Positions 26,647 through 36,676 of a stretch of DNA of 64,000 nt are shown here, piece by piece. The notes beneath the pieces were generated by a model. The model was not told the origin of the DNA and ran no database searches. It worked only from the letters and a program-made list of their open reading frames with translations. The DNA is taken from positions 1 through 64,000 of the forward strand of contig CACXCA010000031.1 of NCBI GenBank assembly GCA_902766045.1, read 5' to 3'. A program made the position numbers and the translations under genes. Each line of letters begins with the position of its first letter. The first letter of the stretch is position 1. This DNA comes from an uncultured Bacteroidales bacterium (GTDB lineage: Bacteria; Bacteroidota; Bacteroidia; Bacteroidales; Paludibacteraceae).

Positions 26647-29460
26647 ATGAGAAAATTTAAGTGTATAATATTAGTTGTCTTGTTGCATGTTACAGCTTGC
26701 ATGGCAAGTGCGACATGTACACCAGACCTTCATGTTGATGGAAAATACCTAAAGGATCCTTCAGGAAATACTATCTTATTACATGGTGTGATGGACACAC
26801 CTAGTATGTGGTTTAACAACGACCGCTGGACAAGCTGGGATTTGGGTGGATATGTGCCAGAGGCTGCCCCGAGGGCAATCGAGTATTTCAAAAAAATATT
26901 CGATGCCATTACAGATCATTCTCAAGGTGCCTATTGTAATCTCTTCCGCCTTCATATGGAACCTTCTTGGCTTAGGAAAGAGGGGGCTAAGGCCAATGGA
27001 GAGTCGGATTTAGCTGTTAACTACGATCGCGATAAGGTGAAGTATTATCTGGAAAACTTATTCATCCCTATTGCCGAAGAGGCTAATGCTCATGGATTGT
27101 ATGTGATTATGCGTCCTCCTGGTGTTTGTCCGGAAGATATTCAGGTGGGGGATGCTTATCAGAACTATCTGATGGATGTGTGGGATATCGTTTCCCAAAA
27201 TGAAAAGGTGAAAGAGTATGCCGGTTGGCTTTCTATCGAGTTGGCGAATGAACCCGTACGTGTGAAGGATGCAAATGGAAACCGTCCGACGGATGGTGTG
27301 TGGGGGCCTGCTAACGGACCTGCTAAGACCGACTTCTTCCAACCGATTGTCAACAAGATACGTCAGAATGGATTTAAGGGAATCATTTGGATTCCTGGTG
27401 AGGGATATCAATCATCCTACGAGAGTTATGTTCAATATCCGATCAGTGACAGCAATTATGGCTTTGCCGTGCATGTCTATCCTGGATGGTATGGAAACGA
27501 CGATTCAAATTATTCTGCTCAGTCATTTATCGATAACTTCAAAAAACAGGTGCCTGGTGTTACAAGTAAACCAGTTGTTGTGACCGAAATAGATTGGTCT
27601 CCAGGTAAAATTAAATACGATGCCAATGGTAATCCAATCAAAAAATATGACGGCAATTATGAGACGGATGGTAACTATGGAACATGGGGAACCGCTTCTA
27701 CCTCAAAATGGGGAAATGCGTTCAAAGCCATGAAGGATTATTATGGAAATGTATCCATGAACCTGACGAGTACGGATGATTATGTTGATATGGCTGAATA
27801 TTTGAATTCAGGCAAGGTGCAACCATCCTTTTTGAAGGAAGCCTCTCCAGAGGAGGGGTGTGGCGTCACTTGTTTCAAGTGGTACGAAGAGTATAGTAAG
27901 ATGTTGCCTGCTTGTGATGGTAGCAGTAGCACTACGCAACCGGTGGTTGAGAAGAAGCCAAGAGGTCCTTATAATGATAAGATGGCTACTTTGCCAGGAA
28001 AAATTGAGGCGGAAGATTTTGATGAAGGTGGAGAAGGAGTGGCATACCACGATGAGGAGGAAGAGAATCAAGGTGGTGGCGCACGTTTGGACGAAGGTGT
28101 AGATGTGAAGAGTGAAGGCGGACGAACTTGCTTAGGATGGACCGTAAAGGATGAGTGGTTGGAATATACAGTTGAGGTGAAAGAAACTTCTCAATATAAA
28201 TATACTGCCTATGTGGCCACAGATAATAATAATGCATCATTCCATTTTGAAATAGATGGTGAATCAGTCACTAAAACAAAAACGGTTGGAAGTACTGGTG
28301 ATTGGGATATCTATAAAGAGGTAACAGGCGTTACAAAAGAGATTACAGCAGGAAAACATACGTTAAGATTATCCATCGATGGTTCGTTCTTTGATATCGA
28401 TTGGTTCTCATTCGAACCGTATGTGGAACTAAAAAAGATCAATCTCTTCCAGAATGGAAAGGTGGTGTTTGCTTCTGATGAGTTGTTGGATAGTATCGTA
28501 TTCAAATCACCAGCATCTTATGCATACAAAGAGAATAAGCTCCTATATTCTACAGAAGAGTTGTTGGATAGTATCGTATTCAATTTAGAAGAAACAGGAG
28601 AAAACGGTTTGATCACAGATGATTTCGTGTATGATGCCAATATGAACTATCGTGATATGGATAGTTATATGGGTGACTGTTGGGGTGCCCAAGGACAGAT
28701 TGTAAAGGAGACCTACACAGGAATTAATGGTAATAACACGCTGTATGTCTATTTGCCATACGGATATGATAAGAATAAGAAGTATAATATCTTTTATTTG
28801 ATGCATGGAGGAGGTGAAAACGAGACAACTGTATTTGGTAATGATGTTAAAATACAGAATGCGTTGGATAATCTAATTAAGCAAGGAGTGATAGAACCTA
28901 CGATTGTCGTGGCACCAACATTCAATAAATGTGAGGCAGCAACCTTCTGGAAGGAGTTCAGAGAGAGTGTAGTACAATTTGTGGAGAGCAAGTATTCTAC
29001 CTATGCAGAAGGTGTTACTACCTTAGAATCATTGCAAGCTTCACGTATGCATCGTGCGTATGGAGGTTTCTCAATGGGTTCCTTGTCGGTTTGGAATGTC
29101 TTTGCTAATTGCTTGGATATCGTAGGATATTACATGCCATTAAGTGGAAATTATTGGTATGGAAATACGGGAGAAGATGCAGCAAGAGAGTTGAATAATG
29201 TGGTGGAGCGTTCTGGATTGGCTGATAATCAATTCGCTATCTTCTGTGCGACAGGTACGAAAGATATGGCGTATGGTAACATGAATCCGCAAATGGAGGC
29301 CATGAAGAATATGTCCCATTTCCACTACACATCCGATTTCAATGAAGGTAATTTCTATTACTTGGTTGGACAAGGGAAAGAGCATTGGTGGGGACACGTG
29401 AAACATTATATTGCACAGGCTCTTCCTTATTTCTTCCACAAGGATTTCGTGACGAAATAA
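26647..29460 (+). CDS. Bifunctional secreted GH5 glycosidase - CBM6-like - CE1-type esterase
   Basis: 937 residues. The signal MRKFKCIILVVLLHVTAC ends in a lipobox-like VTAC, so it may be a lipoprotein rather than a free periplasmic or secreted enzyme. Residues about 25-420 are a GH5 catalytic domain: LLHGVMD, acid/base Glu202 in ELANEPV, and nucleophile Glu314 in VTEIDWSP. A carbohydrate-binding module of CBM6/35 type spans about 450-587 (PGKIEAEDF, GGARLDEG, DIDWFSF). A linker with two ELLDSIVF motifs follows. Residues about 650-937 are an esterase-D/feruloyl-esterase-like hydrolase with the nucleophile elbow GGFSMGS (Ser809) and a late EHWWGH His. It probably cleaves a beta-1,4 hemicellulose backbone and removes an acyl or feruloyl decoration. 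The exact substrate is not readable. Confidence 0.85.
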   Translation: MRKFKCIILVVLLHVTACMASATCTPDLHVDGKYLKDPSGNTILLHGVMDTPSMWFNNDRWTSWDLGGYVPEAAPRAIEYFKKIFDAITDHSQGAYCNLFRLHMEPSWLRKEGAKANGESDLAVNYDRDKVKYYLENLFIPIAEEANAHGLYVIMRPPGVCPEDIQVGDAYQNYLMDVWDIVSQNEKVKEYAGWLSIELANEPVRVKDANGNRPTDGVWGPANGPAKTDFFQPIVNKIRQNGFKGIIWIPGEGYQSSYESYVQYPISDSNYGFAVHVYPGWYGNDDSNYSAQSFIDNFKKQVPGVTSKPVVVTEIDWSPGKIKYDANGNPIKKYDGNYETDGNYGTWGTASTSKWGNAFKAMKDYYGNVSMNLTSTDDYVDMAEYLNSGKVQPSFLKEASPEEGCGVTCFKWYEEYSKMLPACDGSSSTTQPVVEKKPRGPYNDKMATLPGKIEAEDFDEGGEGVAYHDEEEENQGGGARLDEGVDVKSEGGRTCLGWTVKDEWLEYTVEVKETSQYKYTAYVATDNNNASFHFEIDGESVTKTKTVGSTGDWDIYKEVTGVTKEITAGKHTLRLSIDGSFFDIDWFSFEPYVELKKINLFQNGKVVFASDELLDSIVFKSPASYAYKENKLLYSTEELLDSIVFNLEETGENGLITDDFVYDANMNYRDMDSYMGDCWGAQGQIVKETYTGINGNNTLYVYLPYGYDKNKKYNIFYLMHGGGENETTVFGNDVKIQNALDNLIKQGVIEPTIVVAPTFNKCEAATFWKEFRESVVQFVESKYSTYAEGVTTLESLQASRMHRAYGGFSMGSLSVWNVFANCLDIVGYYMPLSGNYWYGNTGEDAARELNNVVERSGLADNQFAIFCATGTKDMAYGNMNPQMEAMKNMSHFHYTSDFNEGNFYYLVGQGKEHWWGHVKHYIAQALPYFFHKDFVTK

Positions 29461-29543
29461 TATATTTATCCATTCAAAAGTTAGTAGTGGTGGGGTTTAT
29501 AAAATTTTATTAGATTTCAGGACATTGATCCCTACCAGTTTTC

Positions 29544-29577
29544 AAGCCATATATTCGAAAGAGTATATGGCTTTTTT
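29544..29577 (+). terminator. Rho-independent terminator of the GH5-esterase gene
   Basis: AAGCCATATA (29544-29553) and TATATGGCTT (29564-29573) form a perfect 10-bp stem, then a run of T. Confidence 0.88.
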
Positions 29578-29699
29578 CATCTTTTGTATGAGATGAAATG
29601 TGGGAATTAGTTGAAGATTAAATAATTGATAAGAGTCAATAAATCAATGGTGACGGACAATTCATCTTCTAAATCTTTTCATAACATGTTAAAAAGACT

Positions 29700-29707
29700 T
29701 AATTTTG
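29700..29707 (+). promoter_or_regulatory. -7 promoter box of the Cys-rich protein gene
   Basis: TAATTTTG fits TAnnTTTG, 74 bases before the start codon. No good -33 TTG is visible. Confidence 0.45.
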
Positions 29708-29781
29708 TAGTTGTGTAATTTGTGATTCGAAGAACCACTGTATAGAACTAAAATAAAGAAGGAAACAAAAAATTCATTTGT

Positions 29782-32700
29782 ATGAAGAGATTTTACACTA
29801 TTATTTTTATGCTTTTTGCCTTTGTGGTAGTAAGCATGGCCGTTTGTCCTCATTGTATGGAATGGGTGGATGATGATGAATGGTGTTCCGATTGTGGAGC
29901 ATGTCTGAGTTGTTGTGAGGAAATAGGTTTACATTGTGAAAATTGTGGAGAGTGTTTGTCGACAGGAAATCCATGTGATGTATGTGGTGAGGATGGCAAC
30001 CATTGTCTGGAGTGTGGATGGGATTACCAGTGCGGTATTTGTGGAAAATGTTCTTATGCAGAGGGTGAAGAAAGTTGCGAAAGTTGTGGCTGCTGCATCG
30101 ACTGTCAAGACATGTTCGCTCATTGTGCCGTATGTGGTGATTGTTTGGCAGATGTGGATGGCTGTAAGATATGTGGCGTAGAGGTTGGTGAGAGTGGCGA
30201 CAGTCACTGTCAGTCATGTGCGGAGGACTATCAATGTACATGGTGTGAAGGATGTTTCCTTGTGGATGGTTGTGCAGTTTGTGAAGGATGTCATGCCTGT
30301 GACGATTGTATAGAATCAAACAATGCGCATTGTGTGGAGTGTGGTGATTGCCTTTCTAATGCGGGTAGTTGCTCACGATGTGATAATGCAGATCATTGTG
30401 AGGCGTGTGGAGAACCTTATTGGTGTATATGGTGTGAACAGTGTTTCTTTAATGAAGGAGTTGAACCTTGTGGTGGTTGTTTGGCTTGTGATGATTGTAT
30501 TGATGGAATAGGTAGCCATTGTGTAGGTTGTGGAGCTTGTCTGGCAGATGGAAGTGCCTGTGATTTATGTGGTTGGGAAATGGGAAGTGAAAGCCATTGC
30601 AATAGTTGTGCGGAGGATTATATATGCGATAATTGTGGCTTCTGCTATTATGATAATGGTGAGATTGTAGAATTGGAGTATGGAAAGTTCTGTTATGACT
30701 GTGCGGAGGCGTATGAAATGTTGTGTGTTTATTGTGGTGAAGAGGAACGTGAGTGCGATGATTGTGAGATGTGCCGTTCTTGTATAGAGGAAAAATATGT
30801 GCATTGTGTGGAGTGTGATCAGTGTTTAGGTGTGGGTGGCGCATGTGAGAGTTGCGGATTGTGCGAAGATTGTGCGTTGGATCTCTATGTTCATTGTGCT
30901 TCCTGCGGTGAATGTTTTGGTACAGAAGGATATGTCTGTGAGGAATGTGGATTGTGTGAAGCATGTGGTGTGAGTGAAGGTGCTCATTGTCCAGAGTGTC
31001 AGGAGTGTTTTGAATCAGTAGAAAAGTGTGATAATTGTGGCTATTGCATGGATTGTGCATTGGATATGAATATCCATTGTCCTTTGTGCGAAGAGTGCAA
31101 ACCAGACAATCGTTGTGAGAGCGGTGGCGAACACTGTTCGGATTGTTGTGAAGATAACGGATGGCTCTGCTCACAGTGTGGAACCTGTGTAGAGGGAGCG
31201 GGAGTTTCAGTCTGCGATATTTGCGAGTTATGTGAAGATTGTTGCCTTGAGAATACATTGGCAAAGAATTGTTTCCATAATATATGTATAAAGAGTGACG
31301 AGTGGGCGAGTCATTATTGTTCAACATGTAAAAAATGCATGTCGGAGTGCAAACATAGTGCTGAGTATGTGGAGCATACTTGTCATTTCGTTAATGGTAT
31401 TTGTACCATTTGTAAGGCATCGGAGGATGGTGTTCCAACCATTTACAGACAACCGCAGATGGCAAGATGCAAAGTGGTCGATGCTAATCAGTTAACTTCT
31501 ATTGATAACTTAGCGAAGTATGACACCATCAGTTTCTTCACGAAAGCATTAGGTGAAGATCTGAACTATCAGTGGTATGTATGCGATGCTGAAGGTCATG
31601 CAACTGCTGTAGGGGAGGATACAGATGATGAGTTGTATATTCAAGGTGCCCAAACACAGAATCTGACCATTACAGGTCCTACCTCATGCTCAGCTAAGAT
31701 CTCATACTTCTGTCTGGTTAGCAACGAAAAGGGTACAGTTTCGACGGATACTGTAGCAGTAGAGGTGAGTCATGACTTGCAGTGGAGAGACAGAAGCTAC
31801 CTTTCTGCTTCGGCTGATACGCTTGCAAAAACACAAGATGTCTGGTTGTTAAATGGCGAAAGATACGAAAATGTTTATTCTGATTATCACTATAAGGTGT
31901 GTGCAGGCAATGGTTGTGGTAAATACACGGGACAGAAAGCCCTCCATCAATATGGTGATTGGGTGGTTGATTATGAATCAATTGAAGGTCGAGAAGGATT
32001 GCGTCATAAAGCGTGTGTACTTTGTGGAGAGAAGTTCTATCAGCATACAGATATTATTGCAGATTATGGACAGCCGATTATCACTCGACAACCTAAGAGT
32101 GTGAAGTGCGTGACACCGGACTTCGAAAATCTGGATAATTATGATGGTGAGGAAAAATACGATACTATCTCCTTCTCTGTGTTGGCTAAAGGCGAGGATA
32201 TTGAATATACATGGCATGTGATTTATTGGGATGATTATAATAAAAAATGGTATGAATCGGATGAATATAATGAAGATCAGGATGATTATCTGTATGTGAA
32301 CGGTTCGACGGATAGCTATTTTACTATTACAGTTCCTGGTTATGCATGTTTCAAACCAGTGAGATGTTTCTGTGTCCTTTCCAATGAAAATGGAACCGTT
32401 TCAACAGACAGTGTACTGATTAATGCTTCACATAATTTTAAATGGTGGCCTTTGTCATATTGGTGGTATAAAAGTAGTGCTGACGAATGGTGGAGTTCAG
32501 ATGTGAAGGATGATTATCCATCGTCAGGTTTCAAAACGATCTATTCAAATTACCATTATAGAATGTGTGTGGCAACCGACGACCATGGTCATGAATTGGG
32601 AGCGGATGAAACACCCAAGAAGGCCCGTCACACCTATGGCGATTGGACGGCTTCTACCGAACATGCAGGTTATGTTTACAAGCAATGTACGGAGTGTGGT

Positions 32701-35700
32701 GAATTGTATTGGTTGAAAACTGCTACTGGTGGAGCACCTACCATTATCTCTTGCTCAGGCGACAAGAGGGTGAAGGTGATGGATTGGCACATTTTACATG
32801 ATCAAGGTAAAAAGGCTTCAGAGGTGATGGGTGACAATATAGTTACATTCTCTGTTGAAACTTTACCTGTATCAGGTGAGAGATGCACATATCAATGGTA
32901 TTGTGACAAGGACAAATTGAGTGATACGGATGCGGTAGGAGAGTATATAGATGGCGCAAAATCTCCTCAGTTAACTATAAATGTGCCATACTATTGTTAT
33001 GATTCTTATAATGCTCCTAAATATTATTGTGTGGTTACGAATAGTAAGGGAAGTACGACATCTGATACTATGAAATTGACAACTACTCATAATATGCACT
33101 GGTGTTCTATTAATGAGACTACTAAGAACTTTAGTTATGTCTATAAAAACTTAGACATGAGAGACCTTTACTTGAAGACTGTCACGATCAATAGACCTAC
33201 TGCGACTGCGACCGAGCCGGTTGAAAAACAATATAGTAAGTTCCATTACATGGCATGCGTTGGTGATTGTGGCGATCAAGGTTTTAACTTCAAAGGCAAA
33301 AAAGAGGAACACTTCTATAGTCCATGGATATTAGCGGTAGCACCGACTGCAACGGAATATGGAAGCCGCTACAAAACATGTAGAGTTTGCGGTGAAGAGT
33401 ATTGGGAGAATATCGATCCAGTGGCAGACAAGGATAATCCATATACTGAGATTGCAGGTACGATGATGAAGGTGGTTGAAACACTGGGTGTAGTATCGGT
33501 TGATGGTGGCTATCAGCATAGTTTGAAAGTGGCTGTTCTTTCTGGTATGGTACGTCGAAATGATTGGATCAACGTCATGTTACCAGATAGTATATGGACT
33601 TCTTTTGTGTCTTTTGTAGGCGAAGATGAATATGAAGAGGTGTCTAGTGCGACAAAGGGAGATACAGTTGTGTTAGCCTTGGATGATCCTGGTTATGAAA
33701 ATCATCATGTGATAGAGGTCGGTACGATACTGACGGATGGAGTGGGATTCTTTAGTAACACTCGTCGCATTGCCGGACATTATACAGGAACGGAGCAGTT
33801 GTCTAAGAATACAACCTACAGTTTTGTAGTGAAGGATCCAAAGAAACAAGATGGTAAGGTCCTTGTTCCTTCAAACTTAAAGAAGGAAACCGTTGGTACG
33901 CAGACGGCCTACAAATGTTCGACAGCCGTTTTGTTTAATGCCTCTGTTGTGACTTACAAAGGACAAAAGATTCCAGTTTACAAGAAGAATAAAGATGCGT
34001 TAGCAACACAAATTGGTATGTTTGTTGTGGATGACGTGGATGTGCCTGCACCAGACTTCTATATTGTGAGTGCTGCGGGTGATACAGTATGGTTGGCAGA
34101 AAAGAATCAGACATTGTTTGATGGACAGGTGGAATACTCCTATGCAAATGCGAAACTTACTTTGTCGAATGCTAACTTGAAGAGTATTCATTTAGGAGAT
34201 GCGTTGATCGGAGGAAAATCATTGACTATCTTTGTAAAAGAGGGTACAAATACAATTAAAAATGCCAAGGCTGATGCTATAGATGTAGCAGGCACATTGG
34301 TTTTGTCTGGAAACAAAGGTGTCACGTTGAATCTGAAGAGTACAAGAGGAACCGCTATCAAGGCTAATATGCTGAAAAATACAGATCAATCTATGTGGAA
34401 CCTCAATTGTGAGGGATACCATTACGCTATAGCTTTGAATAAGGGTATCTCTCAGTGGAACGGTGCAGTTGAAATGCATGCAAAATGTCATTCGACAGAT
34501 GGATATGCAGCCTTCAAGGCAGCTCCGTCTAGTGGAGCTTTTGGCTCGGCTATCTACGAAGATGGTTGTAATTATATATTCACAACCATATATAACGAAG
34601 AGACAGAGATGGATGAAGATGGTTATGCATTTATATTTGATGATAATACACAAGCCAAAGAACTTCATTTGTATGTCGATCCGAAGATTTCATTGGCTGA
34701 TACAAGCATAGCATTCACGAATAGTGAATATAAGGATATGGTGAAAGCATTAGAATCATTCAATGAGATTGATGAAAAGGCTAAGATTATCAACGAAAAT
34801 GCTATAAGCATTAGTGGTAAGATGTCATATGATTTTAAAACGCATACACTGACAATGGAGGATGCTTATGTCTATGCGTCGGCAAGTGGAGCCTTGCATA
34901 TTGGTAAGTCATTCCTTGATACGTTATACATAAAGATTATAGGAGAGGGGAATGACATTGCAAGTCAGTCTGGCTTTTCAGGGTATAAAGAAGCCTCTCT
35001 TCTTATAGATCAGAATGTTAAATTGATAGGAGATGGAACATTGTATATTGAGGGAGATGAATCTAATGGTATAAAATTAGGAGAGAACAGTGTCTTGACA
35101 TTGTCAGATCAGATAAGTCTGTTAGATTGGTCGAACGGAGATGCAGCTGGTATCTCGGATATTGATGGTGGTAACGCAGGCTCTAAGTTCGTGATTGAGA
35201 AAGATGCCTATTTGTATTCGACAAATGGACTTCACGGTGTCACTGAGTTTGTCATAGACAACAAGGGAACTAAGAAGACGAAACATATTTTATACCCATA
35301 TGCTGCAAGTTATACATTTGACACGCTTACTCACGAGATAGTATATACTGCACCTGTAGAAAAAGAAGAGGATGATCGTTTGCTTATTATCGGAGCTGGT
35401 TATGATATGCAGATTGCCGATCGTTGGGTGAGTGATTTCAATGCCAAGGATATAATGGGTGATGGAAGTGTGGTGTTTGACGAGAAAACAAGGACATTGA
35501 AGTTGAAGAATGTTTCGTTGGAGGGCACAAACGCAGCTATGTGGATAAATGAGAAGAACATAGTGGTTGATGTCAAAGACGTATGTAGCTTCTATGGTGA
35601 TAATGGGTCAGCGCATATTGTTGTAGGTATAGATGGATCTGTTATATTCACGGGAGATAGTATGGTGTTTGTGTCGGATGGTAAAAAGACGACGCAAGGA

Positions 35701-36132
35701 CTTCTAGTGATTGGTTCTGTGACATTCACCGAAGTGTCATCCTTGTTTGAAGACGAAACAGGTATATTAGCAAATGGTTCTTTGTGCATTCGTAAGTCTC
35801 TGATGGATTTCAAAGCCAATTCAACTATTACTGGAGGAAGTCATGATTTACGTCTGGAATTTGCCAAGTTTGAAAACGAGGAATATGGATTTAAATATGG
35901 ACGTGTTCTGGTGTTGGAAACGGATGAGGATGTAGAAGGAAATTTCAGAATTCTTCCAGCGGGTTATGCTGGCTATGAGGAAACAGGAGTAGCAGATGTT
36001 GAGGAAGGAGATAAAGGATTGGATTACGATCGACCAGTGTATGATATTTTAGGTCGCATGATTTATGTGACAAAGGATTACAAAGGCGTTGTAGTTCAAG
36101 ATGGAAAGAAATATATATTGAAAGGAGAGTAA
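29782..36132 (+). CDS. Giant secreted Cys-rich (CxxC array) protein with Ig-like and beta-helix regions
   Basis: 2,116 residues. A Sec signal (MKRFYTIIFMLFAFVVVSMA) precedes a region, residues about 22-542, that holds about 114 cysteines by manual count, nearly all as CxxC pairs in a repeating pattern such as HCxxCGxCL...CxxCGxCxxC. Next come three Ig-like segments (YQWYVCD, YTWHVIY, YQWYCDKD), each followed by an HxYGxW...GxxYKxCxxCGE module of the kind found in many surface proteins. From about 1,450 to 1,840 there is a beta-helix-like stretch resembling the Cthe_2159 carbohydrate-binding family (KSLTIFVKEGTNTI, GTLVLSGNKGVTLN). The C-terminus (VYDILGRMIYVTKDYKG, GKKYILKG) looks like a type A T9SS tail. 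A role in metal or redox chemistry is inference only. Confidence 0.8.
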   Translation: MKRFYTIIFMLFAFVVVSMAVCPHCMEWVDDDEWCSDCGACLSCCEEIGLHCENCGECLSTGNPCDVCGEDGNHCLECGWDYQCGICGKCSYAEGEESCESCGCCIDCQDMFAHCAVCGDCLADVDGCKICGVEVGESGDSHCQSCAEDYQCTWCEGCFLVDGCAVCEGCHACDDCIESNNAHCVECGDCLSNAGSCSRCDNADHCEACGEPYWCIWCEQCFFNEGVEPCGGCLACDDCIDGIGSHCVGCGACLADGSACDLCGWEMGSESHCNSCAEDYICDNCGFCYYDNGEIVELEYGKFCYDCAEAYEMLCVYCGEEERECDDCEMCRSCIEEKYVHCVECDQCLGVGGACESCGLCEDCALDLYVHCASCGECFGTEGYVCEECGLCEACGVSEGAHCPECQECFESVEKCDNCGYCMDCALDMNIHCPLCEECKPDNRCESGGEHCSDCCEDNGWLCSQCGTCVEGAGVSVCDICELCEDCCLENTLAKNCFHNICIKSDEWASHYCSTCKKCMSECKHSAEYVEHTCHFVNGICTICKASEDGVPTIYRQPQMARCKVVDANQLTSIDNLAKYDTISFFTKALGEDLNYQWYVCDAEGHATAVGEDTDDELYIQGAQTQNLTITGPTSCSAKISYFCLVSNEKGTVSTDTVAVEVSHDLQWRDRSYLSASADTLAKTQDVWLLNGERYENVYSDYHYKVCAGNGCGKYTGQKALHQYGDWVVDYESIEGREGLRHKACVLCGEKFYQHTDIIADYGQPIITRQPKSVKCVTPDFENLDNYDGEEKYDTISFSVLAKGEDIEYTWHVIYWDDYNKKWYESDEYNEDQDDYLYVNGSTDSYFTITVPGYACFKPVRCFCVLSNENGTVSTDSVLINASHNFKWWPLSYWWYKSSADEWWSSDVKDDYPSSGFKTIYSNYHYRMCVATDDHGHELGADETPKKARHTYGDWTASTEHAGYVYKQCTECGELYWLKTATGGAPTIISCSGDKRVKVMDWHILHDQGKKASEVMGDNIVTFSVETLPVSGERCTYQWYCDKDKLSDTDAVGEYIDGAKSPQLTINVPYYCYDSYNAPKYYCVVTNSKGSTTSDTMKLTTTHNMHWCSINETTKNFSYVYKNLDMRDLYLKTVTINRPTATATEPVEKQYSKFHYMACVGDCGDQGFNFKGKKEEHFYSPWILAVAPTATEYGSRYKTCRVCGEEYWENIDPVADKDNPYTEIAGTMMKVVETLGVVSVDGGYQHSLKVAVLSGMVRRNDWINVMLPDSIWTSFVSFVGEDEYEEVSSATKGDTVVLALDDPGYENHHVIEVGTILTDGVGFFSNTRRIAGHYTGTEQLSKNTTYSFVVKDPKKQDGKVLVPSNLKKETVGTQTAYKCSTAVLFNASVVTYKGQKIPVYKKNKDALATQIGMFVVDDVDVPAPDFYIVSAAGDTVWLAEKNQTLFDGQVEYSYANAKLTLSNANLKSIHLGDALIGGKSLTIFVKEGTNTIKNAKADAIDVAGTLVLSGNKGVTLNLKSTRGTAIKANMLKNTDQSMWNLNCEGYHYAIALNKGISQWNGAVEMHAKCHSTDGYAAFKAAPSSGAFGSAIYEDGCNYIFTTIYNEETEMDEDGYAFIFDDNTQAKELHLYVDPKISLADTSIAFTNSEYKDMVKALESFNEIDEKAKIINENAISISGKMSYDFKTHTLTMEDAYVYASASGALHIGKSFLDTLYIKIIGEGNDIASQSGFSGYKEASLLIDQNVKLIGDGTLYIEGDESNGIKLGENSVLTLSDQISLLDWSNGDAAGISDIDGGNAGSKFVIEKDAYLYSTNGLHGVTEFVIDNKGTKKTKHILYPYAASYTFDTLTHEIVYTAPVEKEEDDRLLIIGAGYDMQIADRWVSDFNAKDIMGDGSVVFDEKTRTLKLKNVSLEGTNAAMWINEKNIVVDVKDVCSFYGDNGSAHIVVGIDGSVIFTGDSMVFVSDGKKTTQGLLVIGSVTFTEVSSLFEDETGILANGSLCIRKSLMDFKANSTITGGSHDLRLEFAKFENEEYGFKYGRVLVLETDEDVEGNFRILPAGYAGYEETGVADVEEGDKGLDYDRPVYDILGRMIYVTKDYKGVVVQDGKKYILKGE
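29845..31410 (+). repeat. Array of about 114 cysteines in CxxC pairs (coding repeat)
   Basis: The encoded unit, about 35-40 residues, recurs with variations: HCxxCGxCL, 5-7 residues, CxxCG, then EDYxCxxCxxC or LCxxC. The knuckles look like those of zinc ribbons or rubredoxins, but here in an exported protein. The DNA is rich in TGT and TGC and leaves long open antisense frames, which are not genes. Confidence 0.85.
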
Positions 36133-36159
36133 TAAAATAACAGGAAAAGGTAGAAGAAG

Positions 36160-36657
36160 ATGAAAAAACTGATTTTTATTTTGTCAATAGCATTTATGGC
36201 AGGTTCCTTCTGTGCTTGTTCTCACAATGATTCAGAGGGAAAGAATACGAGATATCATCAAGAAGATGGCAAGGCTGATGGTCAGCAACATTCGAAGCTA
36301 AGCAAGGAAGAACGAGAAGCACGTCGCGCGGAAATGGAGAAGAGACATAAAGAACGTGAAGCGAAGGTGAATGAGGCATGGGCAAAGTTTGACCAGTTGT
36401 CTGAGCAAGAGAAGAAGGAGTGGGTTGCAAATGCGAAACGTAACATCGATCGCAGAGATTCCATTCAAGCAGCCAAGAGAGCTGAGATGGAAGCAAAATG
36501 GGCCACGTTTGAAAAATCAGATCTGGCAGGACAGATTGAACTGTTGAAAATGCGTGGTGTAGTGTATCATGAGATGAGACACCCTCATGGGGAACATAAT
36601 CATCCGCATACACATGAAAATCAATCTAAATATCCCATGACTGAATATAAAAAGTAA
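36160..36657 (+). CDS. Small charged helical lipoprotein with His-rich tail
   Basis: 165 residues. The lipoprotein signal is MKKLIFILSIAFMAGSFCAC with lipobox SFCAC and Cys20. Residues about 45-130 are almost all charged and should form one long helix or coiled coil (KLSKEEREARRAEMEKRHKE, DQLSEQEKKEW). The C-terminus is rich in His (MRHPHGEHNHPHTHEN), a pattern typical of metal-binding tails. It begins 27 bases after the Cys-rich protein gene, in the same direction and before a shared terminator, so the two are probably one transcript. The helix resembles periplasmic proteins of the Spy/CpxP or zinc-resistance type in charge pattern only. No family could be assigned with confidence. Confidence 0.7.
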   Translation: MKKLIFILSIAFMAGSFCACSHNDSEGKNTRYHQEDGKADGQQHSKLSKEEREARRAEMEKRHKEREAKVNEAWAKFDQLSEQEKKEWVANAKRNIDRRDSIQAAKRAEMEAKWATFEKSDLAGQIELLKMRGVVYHEMRHPHGEHNHPHTHENQSKYPMTEYKK

Positions 36658-36676
36658 GAAATGATGATACGAAAAG

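Larger units (their letters stand above)
29461..29781 (+). other. Gene-free stretch with terminator and promoter
   Basis: 321 bases. It holds a terminator at 29544-29577 and a TAATTTTG box at 29700-29707. No conserved small gene or structured RNA was recognised in the rest. Confidence 0.6.

Noticed and set aside
29807-31327. Long open frames on the minus strand (170 and 292 codons) opposite the Cys-rich region
   Set aside because: They arise because TGT and TGC codons read as ACA and GCA on the other strand, so stops are rare. The products are His/Asn-rich low-complexity strings without start signals, while the plus frame has a signal peptide and domain order.
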